The position numbers were made by a program, and so were the translations under genes. From a bacterium (GTDB taxonomy: Bacteria; Patescibacteriota; Patescibacteriia; 2-12-FULL-60-25), in assembly GCA_020056125.1 (NCBI GenBank), contig JAGVIJ010000107.1, positions 1 to 6,783 of the forward strand: 6,783 bases of DNA, written 5' to 3'. Within the stretch, counting starts at the first letter, position 1; each line of letters opens with the position of its first letter. Under the pieces are notes generated by a model, which searched no databases, was not told where the DNA came from, and worked only from the letters and a program-made list of their open reading frames with translations. Shown in pieces: positions 1-6,333 of the stretch.

Positions 1-15
1 CCGATAGCTATCGGG
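1..15. repeat. Palindrome after the pilin gene, possible terminator stem
   Basis: CCGAT and ATCGG arms flank a 4-base AGCT centre, so the 14-base core is self-complementary. It lies about 25 bases beyond the pilin stop codon on the minus strand and is cut by the window edge, so a following T-run cannot be checked. It may be the pilin terminator or one copy of a dispersed palindrome; I cannot tell which. Confidence 0.45.
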
Positions 16-40
16 ATGTTTTGTTTAGTTTTTTTATCGC

Positions 41-517
41 TTAACGGCTGACCGAAATGGTCTCACTAAGTTCTGCGCTGGGCGCGGTGACGATCACGCG
101 CGGATTGGTGGAGGTTGTCTTGTGAATATAATAACCCGTGCCCGTGGCTGAAACTCCCGAAGGATCTGAAGGCATGGACACGATATACAATTCATTGTTG
201 GTTAAGACTGACAAATCAATACCCGGGACGCAAGTGGAAGTAGCTGTACCGGTTAAACAAATCTCCGCAGTGCTCGTGGGTATAGCGGTGGGAATACGGC
301 CGCGATTATCAATCATATATTGATTGACTGCATTTAAAATCGTGTTGACGTTAACTCGACGTTGGGCGTTATTGGCCTGCGCCAGTTGACGCGCCGGGTT
401 GATGGCGATAATCACGATGGCGGCTAAGATTGCGATGATCGCAATGACCAAAAGCAACTCCACCAGGGTGAACCCGCGAGCTTTTGTGGTGCGTGAGGTA
501 TGAATAAAAGACTTCAT
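41..517 (-). CDS. Type IV pilin-like protein (prepilin with class III N-terminal signal)
   Basis: This encodes a 158-aa prepilin. The leader is short and basic (residues 1-15, ending KARG). The signal peptidase (PilD-type) cleavage site is G15|F16, followed by TLVE with the conserved Glu at mature position 5. A hydrophobic helix (LLLVIAIIAILAAIVIIAI) runs to about residue 40, then INPARQLAQANNAQRR and a Thr/Ser-rich globular part with two Cys (ICLTG, STCVP). The protein should sit in the membrane and assemble into a pilus or pseudopilus used for adhesion, DNA uptake or host contact. The start at 517 was chosen because it lies 25 bases after a good promoter; the longer reading frame from 592 would begin upstream of that promoter. 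No Shine-Dalgarno sequence is visible; the leader is only A/T-rich. The family call is firm, but the choice between major pilin and minor pseudopilin is open. Confidence 0.92.
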   Translation of the reverse strand: MKSFIHTSRTTKARGFTLVELLLVIAIIAILAAIVIIAINPARQLAQANNAQRRVNVNTILNAVNQYMIDNRGRIPTAIPTSTAEICLTGTATSTCVPGIDLSVLTNNELYIVSMPSDPSGVSATGTGYYIHKTTSTNPRVIVTAPSAELSETISVSR

Positions 518-548
518 AAAAAAATAAATAAAGATTATTTGTTGTTTG

Positions 549-577
549 ATTATACCATGGCAACTGGCAACCAACAA
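549..577 (-). promoter_or_regulatory. Sigma-70-type promoter of the pilin gene
   Basis: On the minus strand there is a -35 TTGTTG (577-572), a 17-base spacer and a perfect -10 TATAAT (554-549), preceded by TG in the extended -10 position. Transcription would start near 542, giving a leader of about 25 bases before the ATG at 517. The -35 overlaps the last bases of the 16S terminator. Confidence 0.8.
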
Positions 578-603
578 AAAAACACCCTCCACAGATGTTT
601 TTT
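576..603 (-). terminator. Intrinsic terminator of the 16S rRNA transcript
   Basis: On the minus strand the arms AAAAAACATC and GGTGTTTTTT form a 10-base-pair stem (one T-G pair) around the 7-base loop TGTGGAG, and the 3' arm runs into a T-tract. It lies about 135 bases beyond the 16S 3' end and directly before the pilin promoter, so it should end the rRNA transcript. The mirrored A/T tracts could also let it work on the plus strand. Confidence 0.7.
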
Positions 604-736
604 AAATTCCACCTCAGAAAAGTGACCAGAAAAATTACGTTTGTCCCGTGAGCCGTGGACGCGAAGCGTCTTTACGGTTTTTACGGGATCGACCTGAACT
701 TTCCTCCGGACTCCTCCGGAGATTCACACTCCCTAG
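604..736 (-). other. 3' trailer of the 16S precursor, with a nested stem-loop and a leader-complementary arm
   Basis: This is non-coding. A stem-loop at 645-687 has three stacked helices: CCCGT (645-649) with ACGGG (683-687), GCCGT (652-656) with ACGGT (674-678), and GACGC with GCGTC around GAA (658-670). Next to it, 632-640 is the exact complement of nine bases in the 16S leader (2346-2354), and 617-623 can pair with 2355-2361 with one G-U. This is the expected form of an RNase III-type pre-16S processing stem. A 10-base near-repeat (TTCCTCCGGA, CTCCTCCGGA) lies at 701-720. No tRNA is visible. Confidence 0.65.
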
Positions 737-2240
<1,504 letters not shown>

Positions 2241-2527
2241 AACCTCATAATCTCTCGAGAGACATTATGAGATCAACCATCCCCCATTGCGTGATGCAAC
2301 AGAGGATCCGTCCCCCGAAGCTTTATGCGTAGGGGGACTAAAAAGACGTAATTTACTTTCCAATAAGGACAGAGGCGTCAAGCGCCTGCTACTCCTTGTG
2401 TGGTTTTCATGGTCACTCTTCTATTGTCGAAGAACAGTCCTGATGTTTTTTGGACTTCTAAACCACGCTTGCGGCGTGGTTCGTTTTAATTTGTGGAGAT
2501 CCCCCCTAAAAAGAGGCATCAGAACGT
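2241..2527 (-). other. 5' leader of the 16S rRNA precursor
   Basis: This gene-free stretch is the transcribed leader between the rRNA promoter and mature 16S. Hairpins visible in it: 2461-2481 (8-base-pair stem AACCACGC/GCGTGGTT, loop TTGCG), 2373-2387 (AGGCG/CGCCT), 2310-2338 (GTCCCCC/GGGGGAC with a 15-base loop), and a near-palindrome at 2244-2271 ending four bases before the predicted 5' end of 16S. Positions 2346-2354 are complementary to the trailer (632-640). A sequence near 2508-2520 (minus TGCCTCTTTTTA) faintly resembles the boxA antitermination site, but not closely enough to call. The short reading frames across this region look like chance. Confidence 0.7.
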
Positions 2528-2533
2528 GTCGAA

Positions 2534-2562
2534 AGCTTAATCTATCCCACGGACTCTGTCAA
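2534..2562 (-). promoter_or_regulatory. Promoter of the 16S rRNA unit
   Basis: On the minus strand there is a consensus -35 TTGACA (2562-2557), a 17-base spacer and a weaker -10 TAAGCT (2539-2534). Transcription would begin near 2527, leaving a leader of about 287 bases. It starts right after the terminator of the upstream lipoprotein gene, so the rRNA unit is insulated from read-through. The -10 matches the consensus at only three bases; I see no better pair in the region. Confidence 0.6.
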
Positions 2563-2588
2563 GCACTGCCCGTCCCGGAAAAATTGGA

Positions 2589-2626
2589 CAATTTTAAAGC
2601 CCCAACAGGAGTTCCCATCGGGGCTA
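2589..2626 (-). terminator. Intrinsic terminator of the 204-aa lipoprotein gene (copy 1 of a 38-bp repeat)
   Basis: It lies 27 bases past the stop codon at 2654. On the minus strand AGCCCCGA pairs with TTGGGGCT (one G-U), followed by TTTAAAATT. It matches positions 3343-3380 at 37 of 38 bases, loop included. The single difference breaks a pair on the plus strand (A opposite C) but only makes a G-U on the minus strand, which supports minus-strand use. Confidence 0.75.
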
Positions 2627-2653
2627 GAACTGGGGGCGAAGAACGGCATTTGA

Positions 2654-3268
2654 CTAATCCTCCAGGCCGAGAATTAGACTCGGCGTTTTGAGAGGAAAGC
2701 CACCCTCTACTACTCCGCCATGGGTCAGAATGTCTTGAGTTCCGCTGATCTCAAACGAATGCCTGTTGCTGACCGAGCTGGGCGGCGCCAAAAAGTAAAC
2801 CAAGAGATCAAGGTAGTTCGACTCTTCCTCCTTCACTACCAGATCCGGTTGAAAGATGTATTCCCCGCCTACCACCGAAGCCGGTTGGCAATAGACAGAC
2901 TCCTCTTGGAAGCTCGTGTAGAGCCACACGGAAGAGATGTCAGCCAACCTGTCTCCGGTGTATTTGAGCTTGACGCTTTTTACAGTCACCTCTCCATTGT
3001 CTGCAAAAAAACGCAGTTTGGACGACAGAGCGGCAAAAGTTGATTCGACCAAGCCATCCTCATTCAGAGGAAACTCGACCGACTGATCGCCCTGGTCTTC
3101 GAACCAAACCAACAGCTTCACGACCTTGTCTTGATGAGTTGTGCAGACATCTGCGCACGCCGTCGTCTCATCGTCGACTTCAGAGACGTCGACCCATCCA
3201 CGCCCGCCGCAGCCCATGGATGAGCAAGCGAACAGACAAACGAACATCACTAACAATAACTCTCTCAT
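2654..3268 (-). CDS. Putative secreted lipoprotein, 204 aa, function unknown
   Basis: I do not recognise the family. The N-terminus is a lipoprotein signal: MRELLLVMFVCLFA is hydrophobic and is followed by two possible lipidation cysteines, C15 (LFAC) and C20 (SMGC). After a short acidic linker with a CxxxC pair (C38, C42), residues about 48-204 look like a beta-rich domain. It reads KLRFFADNGEVTVKSVKLKY, then ADISSVWLY, then GGEYIFQPDLVVK and LDLLVYFLAP. This resembles immunoglobulin-like surface domains, and the domain layout resembles that of the 273-aa lipoprotein upstream. The ATG at 3268 has AGGAGG six bases before it. The gene appears monocistronic, with its own terminator at 2589-2626. 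It probably faces outward from the cytoplasmic membrane; no enzyme motif is visible. Confidence 0.85.
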   Translation of the reverse strand: MRELLLVMFVCLFACSSMGCGGRGWVDVSEVDDETTACADVCTTHQDKVVKLLVWFEDQGDQSVEFPLNEDGLVESTFAALSSKLRFFADNGEVTVKSVKLKYTGDRLADISSVWLYTSFQEESVYCQPASVVGGEYIFQPDLVVKEEESNYLDLLVYFLAPPSSVSNRHSFEISGTQDILTHGGVVEGGFPLKTPSLILGLED

Positions 3269-3304
3269 CGCTCGCCTCCTGGTGAAAAGATCTGAAGAGA
3301 CACT

Positions 3305-3332
3305 AGTTTATAACTTTTGTTTAGTCAATCAA
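3305..3332 (-). promoter_or_regulatory. Possible promoter of the 204-aa lipoprotein gene
   Basis: On the minus strand a -35-like TTGATT (3332-3327), a 16-base spacer and a -10-like TAAACT (3310-3305) are present. An overlapping TATAAA (3312-3307) is an alternative -10. The pair lies between the upstream gene's terminator and the start codon, where a promoter is needed, but the exact boxes are ambiguous. Confidence 0.45.
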
Positions 3333-3342
3333 TTCAAAATAA

Positions 3343-3380
3343 ACAATTTTAAAGCCCCGACAGGAGTTCCCATCGGGGCT
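3343..3380 (-). terminator. Intrinsic terminator of the 273-aa lipoprotein gene (copy 2 of the 38-bp repeat)
   Basis: It begins about 17 bases beyond the stop codon at 3400. On the minus strand AGCCCCGA pairs perfectly with TCGGGGCT, with further A-T pairs outside, then TTTAAAATT. The loop (TGGGAACTCCTG) is identical to copy 1, although loops are usually free to vary, so the whole 38-bp unit appears to have been copied. Confidence 0.8.
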
Positions 3381-3399
3381 TTTGAGTAGACGAGCACGT

Positions 3400-4221
3400 C
3401 TACTTGTTGAAGATTGTTATTCTGGCCTGGAGATCTTGATAGTAATGGGTATGGATTTCGTAGGGAAGATGCGGCTCTCCTGAGTTCGTGCCAGACCCGT
3501 TGAAATTCACGGTGTACTGATTGCCGATAATCGACGTACTGAGAGGATCGGCGATGTCCAAGAGCATCGTCAAGGTAACCGCTGTTCCTTTTTTCACAAC
3601 GAATGGGTCTTCACCATCGAATCCCGCAATATCGTCGTTGTACGACAACATGCTGAAGGAGCCTGGCCCCATGTATATCTTGCCGTACTGATCGACCACC
3701 CGTGGATTCCGGAAGTTCCAGTTTGCAGGAGTCGAGCACTCCCCCTCACAAAAAGCATGGCCCTCGTTGGCGGAGTAGACATTCACCAGATAGAACCTCA
3801 ACCACCACACCAAAAGATCCTGACAATCTGAGGCCGTGATTCTGATCGTCAAGGTCTCGACGCCTTCATGTCCTACAGTGAAGAAGGTGTCCATGTGATG
3901 GAGGAGTTCGATCAGCACATCTGGATTGCAGTCCTTCTCTGCTCCAGCATCACCGCCACCAGCGCCGCCGGCCGCATCGCTGCCGCCGGTCGCTCCTCCG
4001 CCGCCGATCGCTTCTTCTCCACCCGCGCCGCCAGCACCATCCGGATCTTCCGTCACGGAACCTCCGGCTCCGACGGCAGTGCTGGTCGGCTCGTCGTTCT
4101 CGTCACCTTCGTGATCATCGAACACGACGATGGTCTCCTTATCCGGCGTCTCGTAGAAGTTGTAGGTGCACCCGCTGACCATGGCGAACAGACAAATCAC
4201 ACAAATGAAAATCTTCTTCAT
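3400..4221 (-). CDS. Putative surface lipoprotein with Gly-rich stalk, 273 aa, function unknown
   Basis: I do not recognise the family. MKKIFICVICLFAMVSGC is a classic lipoprotein signal peptide with lipobox VSGC, lipidated at C18. Residues about 24-50 are acidic (VVFDDHEGDENDE). Residues about 51-94 are a Gly/Ala-rich flexible stalk built from GAGG/GGAGG units. Residues about 98-273 form a probable beta-sandwich with segments HEGVETLTIRIT, DPFVVKKGTAVTLTMLLDIADP and NQYTVNFNG, plus a CEGEC motif. The start at 4221 was chosen because it has AGGAGA upstream and begins the signal peptide; the frame is open back to 4302, but that ATG lies at the predicted transcription start. The gene has its own promoter and terminator. 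The layout (signal, stalk, C-terminal domain) suggests a domain held away from the membrane for binding; the ligand is unknown. Confidence 0.87.
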   Translation of the reverse strand: MKKIFICVICLFAMVSGCTYNFYETPDKETIVVFDDHEGDENDEPTSTAVGAGGSVTEDPDGAGGAGGEEAIGGGGATGGSDAAGGAGGGDAGAEKDCNPDVLIELLHHMDTFFTVGHEGVETLTIRITASDCQDLLVWWLRFYLVNVYSANEGHAFCEGECSTPANWNFRNPRVVDQYGKIYMGPGSFSMLSYNDDIAGFDGEDPFVVKKGTAVTLTMLLDIADPLSTSIIGNQYTVNFNGSGTNSGEPHLPYEIHTHYYQDLQARITIFNK

Positions 4222-4307
4222 CGGGAATCTCCTGCCCTGTTGTAGTTGGTAAAATGGCCGGCCTTTAACCAGCCGTAGCTTGAAGTGCTCCTTTTGGCAC
4301 AATGTTT

Positions 4308-4336
4308 AATCTAGCATAAAAAACCAATTCTGTCAA
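4308..4336 (-). promoter_or_regulatory. Promoter of the 273-aa lipoprotein gene
   Basis: On the minus strand there is a consensus -35 TTGACA (4336-4331), a 17-base spacer and -10 TAGATT (4313-4308) with TG in the extended -10 position. The predicted start near 4301 leaves an 80-base leader. This placement rules out the upstream ATG at 4302 as the translation start. Confidence 0.78.
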
Positions 4337-4400
4337 GTATTCTTGGCAGTAGATAATTTAATAAAATGCGTTAAAAATCAGTAAAAACCTCGACGCCCGC

Positions 4401-4439
4401 TAACCCATGCCCTAATTCGAGCGAATTAGAGATAGGTTA
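4401..4439. promoter_or_regulatory. Two-tier inverted repeat, candidate operator
   Basis: The inner arms CTAATTCG and CGAATTAG (4412-4429) are a perfect 8-base dyad around AG. The outer arms TAACC (4401-4405) and GGTTA (4435-4439) form a second dyad with 6- and 5-base gaps. No T-run follows on either strand, so it is not a terminator. It lies between two divergent promoters, where a regulator could act on both. Its role is inferred from position alone. Confidence 0.4.
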
Positions 4440-4512
4440 AAAAATGCCGGATTTACTCATCATTTTGACGCTTAGTTCATTTTGACTTTTTTAAGCCCTA
4501 AGCCAAGGGGGC

Positions 4513-4541
4513 TTGACAAAAACCCGATTTTGTGGTAGTTT
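4513..4541 (+). promoter_or_regulatory. Promoter of the GC-rich gene
   Basis: A consensus -35 TTGACA (4513-4518), a 17-base spacer and -10 TAGTTT (4536-4541) lie on the plus strand. Transcription would start near 4548, giving a leader of about 95 bases. The -35 overlaps the 3' arm of a small inverted repeat (4493-4514). The promoter is in AT-rich host-like DNA, unlike the coding region it serves. Confidence 0.7.
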
Positions 4542-4643
4542 CCAGTCACGTTAGATAGATAGCGGTAGCTTAAACAAACAGGCAAAAAAACTCGGAAACA
4601 AACGTCAAAAACAAGATTCGTCAGATTTTCCAAGGAGTGATTC

Positions 4644-6017
4644 ATGAACGACATCAGCCAGATTTCGCAGGTTCAGAGCGACAAGGGTTTCGGCTTCTCC
4701 CCCTTCGCCAAGCTCGGGAAGACGATCGACATCAACCGGCTCCCGACGCAGGCCGAAGCCGAGGCCAAGCGAGCCGAGGAGCAGGCCAAGCGGATCAAGG
4801 AGCAGGCCGAGCGCGAGGCGGCCGAGGCCGAGGCCAAGCAGGCCGAGGCCGAGGCCAAGAGCGAGGAGCCCAAGGCCGAGAAGGTCATCGATGAGGAGGT
4901 CGAGACCAAAGCGGAGACCCCGGCCGAGGCGCAGGCCGAGGTCGAGGCCAAGGCCGAGGAGGCCGCTCCCCCGCCCAAGTCCGAGGACAAGCCCAAGGCC
5001 AAGGCCGAGCGGCCCTTCGGACCCAACGCGGTCTCGGCCATCCTGGCCTCCGAGGCCAAGAAGCGCGACCAGGGCGACGAGTTGGCCACGTGCCTGGCGG
5101 CCGGCGACTTCGTCATGCGGCGGGTTCTCCGGAACCACCGCGACGACGAAGACGCGGACGAGCAGGAGGCGCGGGTCTTCAGCTTCGTCTACCGCGCCCA
5201 CCAGAGGGCGGGGCAGGACGACAAGAAGGCTCTGCGCCTGACCAAGGCGTGGATGAAGGAGGTCAAGCGGCCGCCCAAGTTCACGGTCGAGGTCGTGACC
5301 CATCTGATCGCCCAGACCCAGCCCCACAGGAGGCCGGGGAAGGCCACCTGGATCAGGGCCACGCTCCAGGAGGAGCAGGAGCGGTACGAGACCGTGGAGA
5401 TGATCAAGCTCGAGGCGGCCATCGTGGAGGCCCTGCGGCCGCCCAAGTTCACCCCCCAGCGGGTGAGCGAGCTGGTCAAGGCGACCCTTCTGTCGAAGAA
5501 GGGTCCGAGCCCGGTGGACCAGGCGCGCTGGATCCTGGACGTGGTGGCCAAGGACGGCCGCTACTCCATCCAGGAGCAGCACGACCTCCGGAGCGCGGCC
5601 AAGATCGCGCTCAAGAGCGTGCGCATGGCCATGGCCAAGCCGGCCACCAACGCCATCCTCGAGCAGCTGCTCAAGGGGGGCGACCAGCGCCGCCAGCCCA
5701 AGCCCGCGGGTCTGCACGGCGGCCCCAAGCCCAAGGAGCCGGCCAGCCTGTTCGCAACGGCGAACCAGCAGCCGGAGCGGGAGCTCTCGCCCGAGCAGCG
5801 CGAGGCGCTCATCGCCAAGCAGCAGCGCGAGGCCGAGGCAGCCAAGGCCGAGCGCATCCAGCGCCAGGCCGAGGCCGAAGCCGCTCGCAAGCGGCGCGGC
5901 TACGGCGAGATGCCGTACCGCGCGCCCAGGCTCAAGAAGAACCAGGATCAGGGCAAGGGCAAGGATGGCAAGGGCAACAAGGGCAAGGGTGGCAAGCGCG
6001 ACCAGCGGGCCGCGTAA
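4644..6017 (+). CDS. GC-rich gene for a 457-aa charged coiled-coil and tandem-repeat protein, function unknown
   Basis: I do not recognise the family. The N-terminus (1-34) carries DKGFGFSPFAKLGK. Residues about 36-108 are an Ala/Glu/Lys heptad-like stretch, probably a long charged helix or coiled coil, followed by a Pro/Lys linker to about 123. Residues about 124-330 look globular and helical and contain two tandem units, 209-264 and 265-323. Both start RPPKFT and share W-I, R-Y and a final A-L. A second charged helix spans about 378-417, and the tail (431-457) is Lys/Gly-rich and strongly basic. There is no signal peptide or membrane segment, so it is probably cytoplasmic; the tail and low-complexity helices would suit nucleic-acid or ribosome association, but that is inference. 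AAGGAG lies six bases before the ATG. Third codon positions are nearly all G or C, unlike every neighbour. The 370-aa frame on the opposite strand is a by-product of that bias. Confidence 0.9.
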   Translation: MNDISQISQVQSDKGFGFSPFAKLGKTIDINRLPTQAEAEAKRAEEQAKRIKEQAEREAAEAEAKQAEAEAKSEEPKAEKVIDEEVETKAETPAEAQAEVEAKAEEAAPPPKSEDKPKAKAERPFGPNAVSAILASEAKKRDQGDELATCLAAGDFVMRRVLRNHRDDEDADEQEARVFSFVYRAHQRAGQDDKKALRLTKAWMKEVKRPPKFTVEVVTHLIAQTQPHRRPGKATWIRATLQEEQERYETVEMIKLEAAIVEALRPPKFTPQRVSELVKATLLSKKGPSPVDQARWILDVVAKDGRYSIQEQHDLRSAAKIALKSVRMAMAKPATNAILEQLLKGGDQRRQPKPAGLHGGPKPKEPASLFATANQQPERELSPEQREALIAKQQREAEAAKAERIQRQAEAEAARKRRGYGEMPYRAPRLKKNQDQGKGKDGKGNKGKGGKRDQRAA

Positions 6018-6104
6018 CGACCGCAGGGTACAGCCAGCGCGAAGGCTGTTCTAAACCGAAACCGGGGATGTAACGCGAACATTCCCCCAAAAAAGGATGA
6101 TCTA

Positions 6105-6164
6105 ATGAAAAGCGCGGCCAAACCAAAAATGCCGCGTAAAGGTCAGAAGAGCAAAATCATCTAA
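6105..6164 (+). CDS. Possible small basic peptide, 19 aa
   Basis: The frame reads MKSAAKPKMPRKGQKSKII and ends TAA. AAGGATGAT lies just upstream and resembles the complement of this genome's own 16S tail (AAAGGAGGTGATCC). Six of 19 residues are Lys and one is Arg, in keeping with the basic tail of the 457-aa protein before it. It lies in the same predicted transcript, after a hairpin (6064-6087, GGGGA-TGT with ACA-TCCCC and one bulge) and before the terminator. Codons are mixed, not GC-extreme. A frame this short can arise by chance, so the call depends on the ribosome binding site. A second, stronger AAGGAGG at 6170-6176 follows but has no start codon. Confidence 0.4.
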   Translation: MKSAAKPKMPRKGQKSKII

Positions 6165-6183
6165 CCAAAAAGGAGGACTTTCG

Positions 6184-6230
6184 AAAGCCGGCAAGGACAA
6201 TAACTCGTCCCTGCCGGCTTTTACTTTTAT
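6184..6230 (+). terminator. Intrinsic terminator of the GC-rich transcript
   Basis: The arms AAAGCCGGCA (6184-6193) and TGCCGGCTTT (6212-6221) form a perfect 10-base-pair stem. Inside it GGAC and GTCC can extend the helix. A T-rich tract (TTTTACTTTTATTTATTT) follows on the plus strand. It should end the mRNA for the 457-aa protein and the small ORF. Confidence 0.9.
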
Positions 6231-6246
6231 TTATTTCAATCGGAAC

Positions 6247-6333
6247 TAACCCCCTCTGGCTCCCCCTTAATCTAAGGGGGAGAATAAAAAAAACTAATCC
6301 TCCCCTTAAGATAAGGGGAGGCTGGAGGGGTTA
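6247..6333. repeat. Composite palindromic element at the 3' end of rsmA
   Basis: Two hairpins face each other. The left one, 6260-6282, has 10-base arms CTCCCCCTTA/TAAGGGGGAG and a 3-base loop. The right one, 6299-6321, has arms CCTCCCCTTA/TAAGGGGAGG and a 3-base loop. The outer flanks TAACCCC (6247) and GGGGTTA (ending 6333) are also complementary, so the whole 87 bp can fold as one unit. This is the form of a REP- or MITE-like dispersed repeat. The rsmA reading frame runs into it and stops inside it. Confidence 0.75.
6284..6321 (-). terminator. Terminator of rsmA, supplied by the palindromic element
   Basis: On the minus strand the right-hand hairpin (10-base-pair stem, loop TCT) is followed by ATTAG and a run of eight T (6293-6286), a good intrinsic terminator. 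The rsmA stop codon TAA (6308-6306) forms the first three bases of the hairpin's 3' arm. Confidence 0.75.

Larger units (their letters stand above)
4222..4643. other. Divergent intergenic region between the 273-aa lipoprotein gene and the GC-rich gene
   Basis: No gene is visible in these 422 bases. The left part (4222-4301) is the lipoprotein mRNA leader, with an FseI-type palindrome GGCCGGCC around 4257-4264. Then come the minus promoter (4308-4336), a two-tier dyad (4401-4439), a direct repeat CATTTTGAC at 4461-4469 and 4478-4486 (17 bases apart), a short inverted repeat AAGCCC/GGGCTT (4493-4514) and the plus promoter (4513-4541). The last 95 bases form an A-rich, weakly structured leader for the GC-rich gene. 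The reading frame on the minus strand at 4472-4654 is a chance overlap. Confidence 0.6.

Noticed and set aside
518..592. N-terminal extension of the pilin to 592
   Set aside because: That ATG lies upstream of the pilin promoter and within the 16S terminator; the start at 517 gives a normal short basic prepilin leader.
2666..2690. GCCGAG/CTCGGC hairpin followed by GTTTTG on the plus strand
   Set aside because: It lies inside the 3' end of the lipoprotein coding region, the T-run is short, and no plus-strand gene precedes it.
2287..2691. A 134-codon plus-strand open frame
   Set aside because: It covers the rRNA leader, the rRNA promoter and a terminator on the other strand and has no plausible start signal or protein features.
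4222..4302. N-terminal extension of the 273-aa lipoprotein to 4302
   Set aside because: The ATG is at the predicted transcription start, and the extension would bury the signal peptide.
4605..5717. A 370-codon open frame on the minus strand opposite the GC-rich gene
   Set aside because: It is Leu/Gly/Arg-biased low complexity, the expected mirror of GC-rich Ala/Glu/Lys codons, and lacks a ribosome binding site. The plus frame has promoter, SD and terminator.
4644..6017. Assembly chimera as the reason for the GC-rich block
   Set aside because: Not excluded, but the ribosome binding site matches this 16S tail and the flanking promoter and terminator are well placed; read data would decide.
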